Assembly: GCF_000720925.1 (NCBI RefSeq)
Contig: NZ_JOEE01000002.1
Location: 248,001 to 312,000, forward strand
Reading direction: 5' to 3'
Length of the DNA: 64,000 bases
Source: Phycicoccus jejuensis
Lineage (GTDB): Bacteria > Actinomycetota > Actinomycetes > Actinomycetales > Dermatophilaceae
Part shown: positions 49,218 through 58,208 of the stretch, piece after piece
Layout of the letters: the number at the start of each line of letters is the position of its first letter
How positions within the stretch are numbered: position 1 is the first letter of the stretch
The notes under the pieces: model-generated
What the model was told of the DNA's origin: nothing
Seen by the model: the letters and a program-made list of their open reading frames with translations, nothing else
Databases searched by the model: none
Program-made: the position numbers and the translations under genes

Positions 49218-50045
49218 ATGACCGTCCACCACGCCCCGCCGGCCCCGCCCGAGGTCAAGGCCCGCCATGCCGCCCTCTGGGCGCTCGGCGACTACCCGAG
49301 CGTCGCCGACCGGGTCATCCCGCACCTCGGCGAGGTGCTCGTCGAGGCCGCCTCCATCACGCCCGGGGAGCGCGTCCTCGACGTCGCCGCGGGCGCGGGC
49401 AACGCCTCGCTGCCGGCCGCGCGCGCCGGCGCCGACGTCACCGCGTCCGACCTCACGCCCGAGCTGGTCGAGGTCGGGCGGGAACGGTCCCGGGACGCCG
49501 GGCTCGAGGTCCTCTGGGACGTCGCCGACGCCGAGGACCTGCCCTACCCCGACGCGACCTTCGACGTCGTGCTCTCCTGCGTCGGCGTGATGTTCGCGCC
49601 GGTGCACGAGGCCTCGGCCGGTGAGCTGCTGCGGGTCTGCCGGCCCGGCGGGCGCATCGGCCTGCTGTCCTGGACACCCGAGGGGTTCATCGGCCAGCTG
49701 CTCGCCGCCATCCGGCCGTGGGCGCCGCCCCCGCCGCCCGGGGCGCAGCCGCCGCCGCTGTGGGGGCGGCCGGAGCACGTCGAGGGCCTGCTCGGCGACG
49801 GTGTGCGCGACCTGCGGGCCGAGCGCCGCGAGCTCGTCGTCGAGGGTTTCGCGACCCCGGAGGAGTTCCGGACGTTCTTCGTCGAGCGCTACGGGCCGAC
49901 GGTGGCCGTGCACCGTTCGGTCGCCCACGACCCCGAGCAGCGGGCTGCCCTCGAGGCCGCCATCGACGGCGTGGCCCGCGAGGGGACGGACGCCGACGGT
50001 CGGATGCGCTGGGAGTACCTGCTGCTCACCGCGACCCGCGCCTGA
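49218..50045 (+). CDS. SAM-dependent methyltransferase (class I)
   Basis: A 275-residue Rossmann methyltransferase of the Methyltransf_11 type. Motif I is VLDVAAGAGNASLPAARAG, and DLTPELVEVGRERS and AEDLPYPDATFDVVLSC carry the acidic SAM ligands and post-motifs. A proline-rich insertion (about 170-185) precedes the acceptor-binding part. Substrate unknown. The ATG has a GAGAGGAG ribosome site (49204-49211). Probably regulated by the divergent HxlR protein. Confidence 0.9.
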   Translation: MTVHHAPPAPPEVKARHAALWALGDYPSVADRVIPHLGEVLVEAASITPGERVLDVAAGAGNASLPAARAGADVTASDLTPELVEVGRERSRDAGLEVLWDVADAEDLPYPDATFDVVLSCVGVMFAPVHEASAGELLRVCRPGGRIGLLSWTPEGFIGQLLAAIRPWAPPPPPGAQPPPLWGRPEHVEGLLGDGVRDLRAERRELVVEGFATPEEFRTFFVERYGPTVAVHRSVAHDPEQRAALEAAIDGVAREGTDADGRMRWEYLLLTATRA

Positions 50046-50069
50046 CCGGACGGGAGCGACGCCGCGGTG

Positions 50070-51029
50070 TCAGTGCGACGCGGCGGCGTCCTGAGGGTCG
50101 CCGCCGCGGGCCCGCTTCACGGCGAGCACGACCGCGACGACCACGGCGCCGACGACCGCGCCGGCGACGGCCGAGCCGAGGGTGTTGGTCAGCCAGCCGA
50201 GCAGGCCACCGAGCGCACCGGTGGCGTCGTGGACGACCTCCTCGGCGTGGTGGACCAGCGAGTACGGGCCGTGCCAGCCGAGCTCGTCGGCGCCGACGAG
50301 GAGGATGTGACCGCCGACCCAGAGCATCGCGACGATGCCGAGGGTCGAGAGGAACGAGAGGACCTTGGGCATGGCCCGGACCAGGCCCTCCCCGACCCGG
50401 CGGGCGCCGCTGGACTCCCGGCCGGCCAGGTGCAGCCCGATGTCGTCCATCTTGACGATGAGCCCGACGACGCCGTAGACGAGCGCGGTGATGAGGACCG
50501 CGACGACGACGAGCACGGCGGCCCGGGTGAGGAACGGCTCGGACGCGACGTCGTCGAGCGCGATGACCATGATCTCGGCTGAGAGGATGAGGTCGGTGCG
50601 GATGGCGCCGGAGACCATCTGCTGCTCCTGCTCGGGCCCGACCTCGGTGACCGGCTCGGCGTGCGCCTCGTGGTGGGCGAGCTTCTCCCAGATCTTCTCG
50701 GCGCCCTCGTACGCGAGGTAGGTGCCGCCGAGCATGAGGATCGGCGTGAGCAGCCACGGGAGGAACTGGCTGAGCAGCAGGGCCACCGGCAGGATGATGA
50801 GCAGCTTGTTGCGGATCGAGCCGATGGCGATCTTCTTGATGATCGGCAGCTCGCGCTCCGGCGAGACCCCGGTGACGTAGCGGGGCGTGACGGCGGTGTC
50901 GTCGACGACGACGCCGGCGGCCTTCGCGCTGGCCCGCCCGGCCGCGGCCCCCACGTCGTCGACGGACGCGGCCGCGAGCTTCGCGATCGCGGCGATGTCG
51001 TCGAGCAGTGCGACGAGCCCACCGGCCAT
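50070..51029 (-). CDS. DUF808 family membrane protein
   Basis: A 319-residue membrane protein (YedI-like). The N-terminus MAGGLVALLDDIAAIAKLAA and the KAAGVVVDDTAVTPRYVTG stretch are hallmarks. About six helices follow, with LAYEGAEKIWEKLAHHEAH between them. Function unknown in the family. It is likely monocistronic and converges on the methyltransferase gene, with only 24 bases between stops. Confidence 0.9.
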   Translation of the reverse strand: MAGGLVALLDDIAAIAKLAAASVDDVGAAAGRASAKAAGVVVDDTAVTPRYVTGVSPERELPIIKKIAIGSIRNKLLIILPVALLLSQFLPWLLTPILMLGGTYLAYEGAEKIWEKLAHHEAHAEPVTEVGPEQEQQMVSGAIRTDLILSAEIMVIALDDVASEPFLTRAAVLVVVAVLITALVYGVVGLIVKMDDIGLHLAGRESSGARRVGEGLVRAMPKVLSFLSTLGIVAMLWVGGHILLVGADELGWHGPYSLVHHAEEVVHDATGALGGLLGWLTNTLGSAVAGAVVGAVVVAVVLAVKRARGGDPQDAAASH

Positions 51030-51139
51030 CGGGGTGGTTCCTCTCGGTCGTGGCCCCGGCCGTCCGGGGTCCCGTGGGAGGCCACGCTAGTGGGTCGCGG
51101 TCGCGTCCCGGACCCGCTCGGGCGGGGTGCGTGCCGCGG

Positions 51140-51403
51140 TCAGGCGCCGGGCGGCGGGCAGGCCGCGACGATGGCGGCCTGGACCTCGTCGAGCGAGGCG
51201 TACTCGTGCGTGCGGTCCAGGAGGGAGAGCCGGCAGCAGACCCGCGCGGGCGTGCCGAGCGCGAGGCAGGACGCGATGAGGTCGTCCTGGTGGGTGGGGA
51301 ACGGGTGGTCGGCAAGCGCGGTGCGCAGCTCGGCGAGGTGCGACGCCAGCAGCGGGTCGTCCCCCGCGCCGGTCGCCCCCTCGGCGACGTGAACGGTCGT
51401 CAT
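51140..51403 (-). CDS. Small DUF2795-like protein
   Basis: An 87-residue protein. The AELRTALADHPFPTHQDDLI segment and the later RTHEYASLDEVQAAIV follow the pattern of the short DUF2795 domain common in actinomycetes, where function is unknown. A Cys-Cys pair (RVCCRLS) is present. The ATG at 51403 has a strong ribosome site (GAGGAGG) upstream; the longer open frame to 51574 runs into the opposite promoter and is rejected. Confidence 0.65.
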   Translation of the reverse strand: MTTVHVAEGATGAGDDPLLASHLAELRTALADHPFPTHQDDLIASCLALGTPARVCCRLSLLDRTHEYASLDEVQAAIVAACPPPGA

Positions 51404-51572
51404 CCCCCGGACCTCCTCGTCCGTTCGTGCTCCCCGCGGTGGCAGGGCCCCCCGACCGTACCCGCTCGTGACCGGCACAAACACCGATCGACGAGCTTCC
51501 GTGCGGCGTGACGCGTCGAGGGTGCGGGGACGCGCGGGAATGCCGCCCGGGGTCCGTGGCGCTGACTCCCCC

Positions 51573-52502
51573 ATGCGAGCAGTGACCTACGACCACTACG
51601 GCGACCTCGACGTCCTCGAGGTCCGCGACGACCTCCCCGACCCCAAGGTCGGCCCCGGCGAGGCCCTCGTCGAGGTACGCAGCGCCTCGGTGAACCCCGT
51701 CGACTGGAAGCTGATGTCCGGCGGCCTCGACGGGATGATGGAGGCCACCTTCCCGGTCGTCCCCGGCTGGGACGTCGCCGGCGTCGTCCGCGCCGTCGGA
51801 CCGGACACCCCGGAGCTCGCCGTCGGTGACGAGGTGCTGGCCTATGCGCGCAAGGACTGGGTCCACGGCGGCACCTTCGCCGAGCTGGTCACGGTCCCGG
51901 TGCGCGCGGCGGCGAAGAAGCCGGCCGGTCTGGACTGGGACAGCGCGGGCGCCCTCCCGCTCGCCGGCCAGACCGCCTACCGCACGCTCAAGCGGCTGGA
52001 GGTCGGCCGGGGCGACACCGTGCTCGTGCACGCCGCCGCCGGCGGGGTCGGGCTCCTCGCGGTGCAGGTCGCCCGCGAGCTCGGCGCGCGCGTCATCGGG
52101 ACCGCCTCCGAGTCCAACCACGACCGGCTGCGCGAGCTCGGCGTCGAGCCCGTGACGTACGGCGACGGCCTCGTCGAGCGCGTGCGTGCCCTGGCCCCCG
52201 ACGGTGTGGACGCCGTCGCCGACTTCGTCGGCGGGGTCCTCGACGACACGCTCGGCGTGCTGCGCGAGGGCGGCCGGCACGCCTCGGTCGCCGACCCGTC
52301 GGTCATCGAGCGCGGCGGGTCGTGGGTGTGGGTGCGGCCCGACGGCGAGGAGCTGCAGTGGCTCGCCGACCTCGCGGCCCGCGGCGGCCTGACCGTCGAC
52401 GTGGCCGGCCGCTACGGCCTCGACGAGGTGCGCGACGCCTTCGCCCGCAGCCAGGAGGGCCACGTCCGCGGCAAGCTCGTCATCCACGTCTCCGACGACT
52501 GA
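51573..52502 (+). CDS. NADP-dependent quinone-oxidoreductase-like enzyme (zinc-independent MDR)
   Basis: A 309-residue medium-chain dehydrogenase/reductase. The N-terminal catalytic domain includes VEVRSASVNPVDWKLMSGG and VVPGWDVAGVV. The Rossmann domain has VLVHAAAGGVGLLAVQVA. No structural-zinc cysteine cluster is seen, placing it with quinone oxidoreductases. The C-terminus GHVRGKLVIHV is typical. It probably reduces an enone or quinone with NADPH. The start is divergent from the DUF2795-like gene. Confidence 0.9.
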   Translation: MRAVTYDHYGDLDVLEVRDDLPDPKVGPGEALVEVRSASVNPVDWKLMSGGLDGMMEATFPVVPGWDVAGVVRAVGPDTPELAVGDEVLAYARKDWVHGGTFAELVTVPVRAAAKKPAGLDWDSAGALPLAGQTAYRTLKRLEVGRGDTVLVHAAAGGVGLLAVQVARELGARVIGTASESNHDRLRELGVEPVTYGDGLVERVRALAPDGVDAVADFVGGVLDDTLGVLREGGRHASVADPSVIERGGSWVWVRPDGEELQWLADLAARGGLTVDVAGRYGLDEVRDAFARSQEGHVRGKLVIHVSDD

Positions 52503-52522
52503 GCGGACACGACCTGTCGAAC

Positions 52523-52562
52523 CTTCGCCCCCTCGTGCGGATTCGCGCCGGAGGGGGCGAAG
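52523..52562 (+). terminator. Hairpin 3' to the quinone-oxidoreductase gene
   Basis: CTTCGCCCCCTC (52523-52534) and GAGGGGGCGAAG (52551-52562) are perfect 12-base arms with a 16-base loop, 21 bases past the stop codon. It is likely the gene's terminator, without a U-tract. Confidence 0.65.
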
Positions 52563-52618
52563 TCGTTGCCCGGCAGGGGAGTTCGAGTCGAGCCGTGTCG
52601 TCGGCCGCTCGGTCCTGC

Positions 52619-52639
52619 CGAAAGTTTGTCGAACTTTCG
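52619..52639. promoter_or_regulatory. Inverted repeat upstream of the sigma-factor promoter
   Basis: CGAAAGTT (52619-52626) and AACTTTCG (52632-52639) flank a 5-base centre. The dyad lies about 35 bases before the -10 candidate TAGCGT (52674-52679), a plausible operator position. Confidence 0.4.
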
Positions 52640-52685
52640 CGACCCTCCCGCCCTCGGGCGTCGAAGGTCCGTCTAGCGTCGTGAC

Positions 52686-52705
52686 CAGACCCCGATCGGG
52701 GTCTG
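52686..52705 (+). other. 20-bp perfect palindrome in the sigma-factor leader
   Basis: The core AGACCCCGATCGGGGTCT with one further C-G pair sits at the expected transcript start, a few bases past the -10 box TAGCGT. A second dyad (CCGGTC/GACCGG) follows closer to the ATG. The roughly 70-base leader is therefore structured and could control translation, or the palindrome could be an operator. Confidence 0.5.
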
Positions 52706-52757
52706 CGGTGGTCGAGCAAGGTGCCACCGGTCTTCGTCGTGGACCGGAGGTAGTGCC

Positions 52758-53582
52758 ATGTCCCAGATCGTCGCCGTCGAGCAGGTCCCCACCCGGGACC
52801 ACCAGGTCTCCGGCCGCGAGCTGCAGCGTCGCGAGCACGACGAGCGGCTCGAGTCGCTCCTCGTCGAGCTGTACCGGTCAGCCGCGGGCCCCGAGCACGA
52901 CCGGGTCCTCACCGCGGTGGTCACCGAGACCCTGCCGCTGGCCGACTCGCTCGCCCTGCGGTACGCCGGGCGCGGCATCGAGACCGACGACCTCGTCCAG
53001 GTGGCGCGGGCCGCGCTCGTCGCCGCCGTGCGGCGCTACCGGCCCGGGGCCGGGCGGGGCTTCGCCGCCTACGCCGTGCCGTCGGTCCGCGGGGAGCTCA
53101 AGCGGCACTTCCGGGACGCCGGCTGGGCGGTGCGCCCGCCGCGCGCCCTCCAGGAGCTGCGCTCCGAGCTCGTCGCCGCCGAGGAGGCCCTGCGGCACCG
53201 CCTCGGCCGCGAGTCGACCGCCGGCGAGGTGGCCGAGGCCATCGGCCGTAGCGAGGTCGACGTCCGCGACGCCCGGGCCACCGGGTCGGCGTTCACCCCG
53301 GACTCCCTCGACGCGCCGCTGCCCGGCGGTGGCCGGGTCGGCGACCTGCTGACCGGCTCGGCCGACTGGGCCGACGACCTCGCGCTGTCCGCGACGCTGC
53401 GCGAGGAGGTCCGTCGCTGCACGCCGCGCGAGCAGGTCATCCTCCGCATGCGCTTCGTCGAGGAGCGCACCCAGCGCGAGATCGGCGAGTCGATCGGTGT
53501 GAGCCAGATGCAGGTCTCGCGCCTGCTCACCCAGCTGCTCGACCGCCTGCGGCTGCGCCTCGAGGCCCTGCCCGCCGCCTAA
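52758..53582 (+). CDS. SigB/SigF-class RNA polymerase sigma factor
   Basis: A 274-residue alternative sigma factor with regions 2, 3 and 4. Region 2 (about 50-125) has GRGIETDDLVQVARAALVAA and AVPSVRGELKRHFRDAGWAV. Region 3 (about 140-190) has LGRESTAGEVAEAIGRSEVD. Region 4 (about 215-268) has RTQREIGESIGVSQMQVSRL. This layout is that of the SigB/F/G stress and sporulation factors. An anti-sigma gene is not adjacent; an RsbW-like protein is encoded at 39.1 kb. The ATG has a GGAGGTAG ribosome site (52745-52752). Confidence 0.93.
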   Translation: MSQIVAVEQVPTRDHQVSGRELQRREHDERLESLLVELYRSAAGPEHDRVLTAVVTETLPLADSLALRYAGRGIETDDLVQVARAALVAAVRRYRPGAGRGFAAYAVPSVRGELKRHFRDAGWAVRPPRALQELRSELVAAEEALRHRLGRESTAGEVAEAIGRSEVDVRDARATGSAFTPDSLDAPLPGGGRVGDLLTGSADWADDLALSATLREEVRRCTPREQVILRMRFVEERTQREIGESIGVSQMQVSRLLTQLLDRLRLRLEALPAA

Positions 53583-53648
53583 CCTGCGGGTCCCGGCCGC
53601 TCGGCCGACGTCCCCGCAGCGCGTGCCACCGGGCGGTACCGTCCCGCC

Positions 53649-54998
53649 ATGCGTGTCCTGCGCCGGATCCTCGCCGTCCTGCTCGTGCTCGTCGTCGTCG
53701 GCGCCGTGCTCGGGTACCGCCAGTACCGACCGCTGCTGCGCACCGGCACCGGCTACGCCGCGCACAACGCGTGTGCCGTCGAGCTCGTGGCCGGGCGCAC
53801 GGACCCCGGGGCCGACCTGCCGCCGAACCCGCTCGTGCCCTACCTGACCGGCTACGTCGACGAGGCCGGAGGTTCCTCGACCTCCGCCGTCGCCTGGGTC
53901 CTCGCCAAGCAGAAGGCCTGGTACACACCGGGGTACGGCTGCACCGTCGCGCCCGAGCAGCCGCAGGACCAGCGCCGGGCGACCAAGGTCGAGCCGGAGG
54001 GCAACCCGTTCGAGGGGGCCGAGGTGCCGCGCGCCGACAAGGCGCTGAGCCGGGCCATGGCCCGGGCCTTCGGCGACGACCTGACCAACGCCGCCAAGCG
54101 ACGGCTCGGCACGCGGGCCGTCGTCGTCGTCCAGGACGGCAAGCTCGTGGCCGAACGGTACGCCGACGGGTTCACCCCGGGCACACCGCAGCTCGGGTGG
54201 TCGATGGCCAAGAGCGCGACCAACCTGCTCGTCGGCCGGTACGTCCTGGACCGGGGGCTCGACCTCGGCGAGGACCACCTGCGCCCGGAGTGGACCGACG
54301 GGCGCGCCGACATCACCGTCGACCAGCTCCTGCGGATGACGAGCGGGCTGCGGTGGGACGAGACCTACTCGTTGGGCACCCCCATCACCGAGATGCTCTA
54401 CGACGCGCCCGACATGGCGAAGTACGTCGCGAGTCAGCCGCTGGCGCACCGGCCGGGCACCTACCAGCAGTACTCGAGCGGCTCGACCAACCTCGTCTGC
54501 TCGTGGCTGTCCTCGCTCGCCGACACCCCGGACCGCGACTTCCCCCGGACCGAGCTGTTCGCCCCGCTCGGCCTGTCGTCGGCGGTCTGGGAGACCGACG
54601 CCGCGGGCACGCCGGTCTGCAGCTCGTACCTGTGGGCGACGCCCCGGGACTGGGCGGTGCTCGGGCAGCTCGCGCTGCAGGACGGCGTGTGGGAGGAGAA
54701 GCGACTCCTGCCCGAGGGATGGATGGAGCGCTCGACGACGGCCGAGCCGGTCGACCGCAGCGAGGAGAAGGGCTACGCGGCCGGCTGGTGGGTCAACCGC
54801 CAGGCCGACGGCTCGCTCGTCACGCCGCTCCTGCCGACCGACGCCTACTGGATGAGCGGCCACGACGGCCAGCGGGTCTACGTCGTGCCGTCGCAGCGGC
54901 TCGTCGTCGTGCGGATGGGGTTCTCGCCGGAGGTCGACCCCGCCGACCTGCGGACCGACGAGCTCGTGCAGGACGTCGTCACCGCCACCGGGTCGTGA
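53649..54998 (+). CDS. Membrane-anchored serine hydrolase (class C beta-lactamase family)
   Basis: A 449-residue protein with an N-terminal transmembrane or signal segment (ILAVLLVLVVVGAVLGY), so the catalytic domain is outside the cell. The SxxK motif is SMAK in LGWSMAKSATNLLVG (about residue 186). The Tyr motif is YSSGSTN and SGHDGQ near residue 405 stands for KTG. It is probably an esterase, D-aminopeptidase or PBP-related enzyme. TACCGT lies 6 bases before the ATG, suggesting its own leaderless promoter. Confidence 0.87.
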   Translation: MRVLRRILAVLLVLVVVGAVLGYRQYRPLLRTGTGYAAHNACAVELVAGRTDPGADLPPNPLVPYLTGYVDEAGGSSTSAVAWVLAKQKAWYTPGYGCTVAPEQPQDQRRATKVEPEGNPFEGAEVPRADKALSRAMARAFGDDLTNAAKRRLGTRAVVVVQDGKLVAERYADGFTPGTPQLGWSMAKSATNLLVGRYVLDRGLDLGEDHLRPEWTDGRADITVDQLLRMTSGLRWDETYSLGTPITEMLYDAPDMAKYVASQPLAHRPGTYQQYSSGSTNLVCSWLSSLADTPDRDFPRTELFAPLGLSSAVWETDAAGTPVCSSYLWATPRDWAVLGQLALQDGVWEEKRLLPEGWMERSTTAEPVDRSEEKGYAAGWWVNRQADGSLVTPLLPTDAYWMSGHDGQRVYVVPSQRLVVVRMGFSPEVDPADLRTDELVQDVVTATGS

Positions 54999-55019
54999 GC
55001 CGGCGGTGGTGACCCGCCG

Positions 55020-55670
55020 TCAGAAGCGCGGCGTGACCGTGACGCGGGCGCCGTCGTCGGGGGCGTTGTCGACCATCGGGACGCAGGCGACCTCACCGGT
55101 GTCGGACCCCTCTGCAGGGCTCGCCGTGCACGTCGTGGACGCCCCGCTGTCGAAGTCCATCGAGAAGACGACCGGGAAGGCGTTGTCGCTGCCGAACGTG
55201 ACCGTCATGCCCTCGACGTTCGCCCCGACGCCACCGAGGCTCCCGAGGGTCCAGCCGGGCTCGACCGTGGCCGGCCCCAGCTCGAACCCTTCGCCGACCG
55301 ACACCTCGACCGGCTCGCCACCGCCGGGCAGCTCCGTCGGGAGGCCGGAGGGGAAGGCGCTGGAGGTCGGGAACGAGGTCCGGACGTCCTCGACGACGCG
55401 GTTCGCGGTGCGCGCGAGGAAGATCCCCCCGACGACGAGCGCGACGACCACGAGCACGACGACGACGACCGCGGCGACGAGGCAGCCCTTGGCGCCGCTG
55501 CTCATCCCCTGTTTCGGCGGCGGCCACTGGCCCTGGGGCGCGCCCGGGGTGCCGTAGGGCGCCGGAGCGGCGGGGGCCACCGGGTCCCGGAAGTGGTCGG
55601 TCCACTGCTGGCCGTCCCACCAGCGGTCGCGGCCGTCGGGCTGCGGGTGCCATCCGGGGGGTGCGCTCAT
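55020..55670 (-). CDS. DUF2510-containing membrane-anchored protein
   Basis: A 216-residue protein. The first 30 residues are a DUF2510 motif (APPGWHPQPDGRDRWWDGQQ), followed by a Pro/Ala-rich linker and one transmembrane helix (CLVAAVVVVVLVVVALVVGG). An exported domain of about 115 residues carries two cysteines (TTCTAS and VACVPM) likely to form a disulfide. It resembles MmpS/DUF4352-like exported domains, but without a confident match. Function unknown. Confidence 0.75.
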   Translation of the reverse strand: MSAPPGWHPQPDGRDRWWDGQQWTDHFRDPVAPAAPAPYGTPGAPQGQWPPPKQGMSSGAKGCLVAAVVVVVLVVVALVVGGIFLARTANRVVEDVRTSFPTSSAFPSGLPTELPGGGEPVEVSVGEGFELGPATVEPGWTLGSLGGVGANVEGMTVTFGSDNAFPVVFSMDFDSGASTTCTASPAEGSDTGEVACVPMVDNAPDDGARVTVTPRF

Positions 55671-55718
55671 CCTGATGTCCTCCTCGTGCGGCGGGGGGGT
55701 CGCCGTGCTGGGGACAGG

Positions 55719-56222
55719 CTATGCCCGGCGGACCACGACGGTCGGTGCCTCCCGGAGGCTCGCACCGACGACGCAGTACCGCTCCGTCGAGGTCGCCAGC
55801 CGCTCGAGCGCGGCGTCGTCGGCGTCCGTCGCGACGGTGAAGGTGAGGGTGACGGGGCCGATGCCGACCGGCACCTCGCGGTCGAGGCCGAGGGTGCCGC
55901 GGGCGTCGAACGAGCTCTCGGCGACCCCGTGGACCTCACCGAGCGCCAGGGTCATCGCGGTCGCGACGCTGCGCAGGGTCACCCCGGCACAGGCGAGCAG
56001 CGCCTCGAGGAGCATGTCGCCGCTGCACGCGTCGGAGCCGTCGCCGCCGGTCGCGCGGTGCAGCCCGGCCCGCACCGGTCCCGCGAACCCGTCGACGGTG
56101 CAGGTGACGCCCTCGTCCCGGAAGTCGGCGGTGGCGTGCAGCGGTGTGTGCGCGGAGGACGGGTCGGCGGCGTAGCGCTCGCGGAGCGGAGCCTGCATCT
56201 GGCGGAGGGTGGCGCGGTCCAT
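55719..56222 (-). CDS. OsmC-family peroxiredoxin-like protein
   Basis: A 167-residue OsmC/Ohr-fold protein. CSGDMLLEALLACAGVTLRS contains the two cysteines expected at the thiol-peroxidase site, and VVGASLREAPTV is the C-terminal motif. It may reduce organic or lipid peroxides or act on a related substrate. The ATG at 56222 fits the family; the upstream open frame overlaps DUF779 and is rejected. It lies downstream of DUF779 and aldehyde dehydrogenase, and the three are probably one detoxification unit. Confidence 0.88.
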   Translation of the reverse strand: MDRATLRQMQAPLRERYAADPSSAHTPLHATADFRDEGVTCTVDGFAGPVRAGLHRATGGDGSDACSGDMLLEALLACAGVTLRSVATAMTLALGEVHGVAESSFDARGTLGLDREVPVGIGPVTLTFTVATDADDAALERLATSTERYCVVGASLREAPTVVVRRA

Positions 56223-56290
56223 CCCCCCAGCCAAGCACGCCCGGACCGGCCACGGGACCGCCCGGCCGGACGGTCCCGCGGCCCTGCCGG

Positions 56291-56680
56291 TCAGTCGTCG
56301 TCGAGGTCGTGCAGCTCGTCGACGGTGAGCATCCGGGAGCGGATGACGAAGCGGACGCCCTCGGGCGCCTCGAGCGAGAAGCCGGCGCCGCGGCCGGGTA
56401 CGACGTCGATCGTCAGGTGCGTGTAGCGCCAGTACTCGAACTGCGCCCGCGAGATCCACACGGGGACAGCCCGGTCCAGACCGACGTCGAGCGTCCCGAG
56501 GTGGACGTCGGCGTCGCCGATGATGAGGTCGCCGTCGGGGTAGCACATCGGGGCCGACCCGTCGCAGCAACCGCCGGACTGGTGGAACATCAGCGGGCCG
56601 TGCGTCGCGGTGAGGCGGCGGAGGAGCTCCGCCGCCCCACCCGTGACGTCGACCCGGCTCGCGGTGGCCGGGACGCTCAT
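56291..56680 (-). CDS. DUF779 family protein
   Basis: A 129-residue protein with the family motif LMFHQSGGCCDGSAPMCYP (three cysteines) and the YWRYTHLTIDVVPGRGAGFS stretch. DUF779 proteins are encoded next to aldehyde dehydrogenases in many bacteria but lack an established activity; a metal or redox role through the CC-X5-C cluster is a guess. The ATG is 4 bases past the dehydrogenase stop, so the two are co-translated. Confidence 0.9.
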   Translation of the reverse strand: MSVPATASRVDVTGGAAELLRRLTATHGPLMFHQSGGCCDGSAPMCYPDGDLIIGDADVHLGTLDVGLDRAVPVWISRAQFEYWRYTHLTIDVVPGRGAGFSLEAPEGVRFVIRSRMLTVDELHDLDDD

Positions 56681-56684
56681 CGGC

Positions 56685-58208
56685 TCAGAAGAAGCCGAGC
56701 GCGTCGGGGCTGTAGCTGACGAGGAGGTTCTTCGTCTGCTGGTAGTGCTCGAGCATCATCTTGTGGGTCTCGCGCCCGATGCCCGACTGCTTGTAGCCGC
56801 CGAACGCCGCGTGCGCGGGGTACGCGTGGTAGTTGTTCGTCCACACGCGGCCGGCCTGGATCTCGCGGCCGGCCCGGTAGGCCTGCGACCCGTCACGGCT
56901 CCACACGCCGGCGCCGAGGCCGTAGAGGGTGTCGTTGGCGATCTTCAGCGCGTCGGCCTCGTCCTCGAAGCGGGTGACCGACACGACCGGCCCGAAGATC
57001 TCCTCCTGGAAGATGCGCATCGAGTTCTCGCCCTCGAAGACCGTCGGCTGGACGTAGTAGCCGCCCGACAGCTCGCCACCGAGGTCGGCCCGCGCGCCGC
57101 CGATGAGGACCTTCGCGCCCTCCTGCTTGCCGATGTCGATGTAGGACAGGATCTTCTCGAGCTGGTCGTTGCTCGCCTGCGCGCCGATCATCGTGTCGGT
57201 GTCGAGCGGGTTGCCCTGGACGATCTTCCCGACGCGGTCGACGGCGTCCTGGAGGAACTCGTCGTAGATCGAGGACTGGATGAGCGCGCGGCTCGGGCAG
57301 GTGCAGACCTCGCCCTGGTTGAGCGCGAAGAGCGCGAAGCCCTCGAGGGCCTTGTCGTAGAACGAGTCCCGCTGCGCGGAGACGTTCTCGAAGAAGATGT
57401 TCGGGCTCTTGCCGCCGAGCTCGAGCGTGACCGGGATGAGGTTCTGGCTCGCGTACTGCATGATCAGGCGGCCGGTCGTCGTCTCGCCGGTGAAGGCGAC
57501 CTTGGCGATGCGCGGGCTCGACGCCAGCGGCTTGCCGGCCTCGACGCCGAAGCCGTTGACGACGTTGAGGACGCCGTCGGGCAGCAGGTCGCCGACGAGC
57601 TCGACCAGCTTGAGGATCGACCACGGGGTCTGCTCCGCCGGCTTGAGGACGACACAGTTGCCGGCCGCGAGCGCGGGGGCGAGCTTCCAGACGGCCATGA
57701 GGATCGGGAAGTTCCAGGGGATGATCTGCGCGACGACGCCGAGCGGCTCGTGGATGTGGTACGCCACGGTGTACTCGTCGATCTCGCCGATCGAACCCTC
57801 CTGTGCGCGAACGGCGCCCGCGAAGTAGCGGAAGTGGTCGATCGCGAGGGGGATGTCGGCGGCGAGGGTCTCGCGGACCGGCTTGCCGTTGTCCCAGGTC
57901 TCGGCGACGGCGAGGTCCTCGAGGTGGGCCTCCATCCGGTCGGCGATCTTGAGGAGGATGTTGGAGCGCTCGGTCGCGCTCGCGCGGCCCCAGGCGGCGG
58001 AGGCGCCGTGCGCGGCGTCGAGCGCCAGCTCGATGTCCTCGGCGGTGCCGCGGGCGATCTCGGTGAACGCCTGGCCCGTCACGGGGGTGATGTTCTCGAA
58101 GTAGTTGCCCTTGACCGGCGGCACCCACTGGCCCCCGATGTAGTTCTCGTAGCGGCCCTTGACCTCGATGCTGCTGCCGTCGCGGCCCGGCGGGGTGTAC
58201 GTCGTCAT
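56685..58208 (-). CDS. NAD(P)-dependent aldehyde dehydrogenase (ExaC-like)
   Basis: A 507-residue enzyme oxidising aldehydes to carboxylic acids. [19 protein letters not shown] marks the cofactor site, [14 protein letters not shown] carries the general-base glutamate, and [16 protein letters not shown] the catalytic cysteine. The C-terminal [17 protein letters not shown] stretch is typical. This subgroup includes acetaldehyde dehydrogenases of ethanol and choline metabolism. The ATG at 58208 has a strong GAAGGAGAT ribosome site. The long open frame upstream runs through a 19-bp repeat array and is rejected. Followed by DUF779 and OsmC; upstream lies a GAF regulator. Confidence 0.95.
   Translation of the reverse strand: MTTYTPPGRDGSSIEVKGRYENYIGGQWVPPVKGNYFENITPVTGQAFTEIARGTAEDIELALDAAHGASAAWGRASATERSNILLKIADRMEAHLEDLAVAETWDNGKPVRETLAADIPLAIDHFRYFAGAVRAQEGSIGEIDEYTVAYHIHEPLGVVAQIIPWNFPILMAVWKLAPALAAGNCVVLKPAEQTPWSILKLVELVGDLLPDGVLNVVNGFGVEAGKPLASSPRIAKVAFTGETTTGRLIMQYASQNLIPVTLELGGKSPNIFFENVSAQRDSFYDKALEGFALFALNQGEVCTCPSRALIQSSIYDEFLQDAVDRVGKIVQGNPLDTDTMIGAQASNDQLEKILSYIDIGKQEGAKVLIGGARADLGGELSGGYYVQPTVFEGENSMRIFQEEIFGPVVSVTRFEDEADALKIANDTLYGLGAGVWSRDGSQAYRAGREIQAGRVWTNNYHAYPAHAAFGGYKQSGIGRETHKMMLEHYQQTKNLLVSYSPDALGFF

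Noticed and set aside
52570..52600. tRNA-like TTCGA motif
   Set aside because: The GTTCGAGTC stretch resembles a T-loop, but its flanks do not pair and no acceptor or anticodon stem can be formed.
39104..53582. RsbW-like kinase and SigB/F-class sigma factor as one partner-switching module
   Set aside because: Both families are present, but they lie 13 kb apart with no anti-sigma antagonist in between, so a functional pair cannot be claimed from position.
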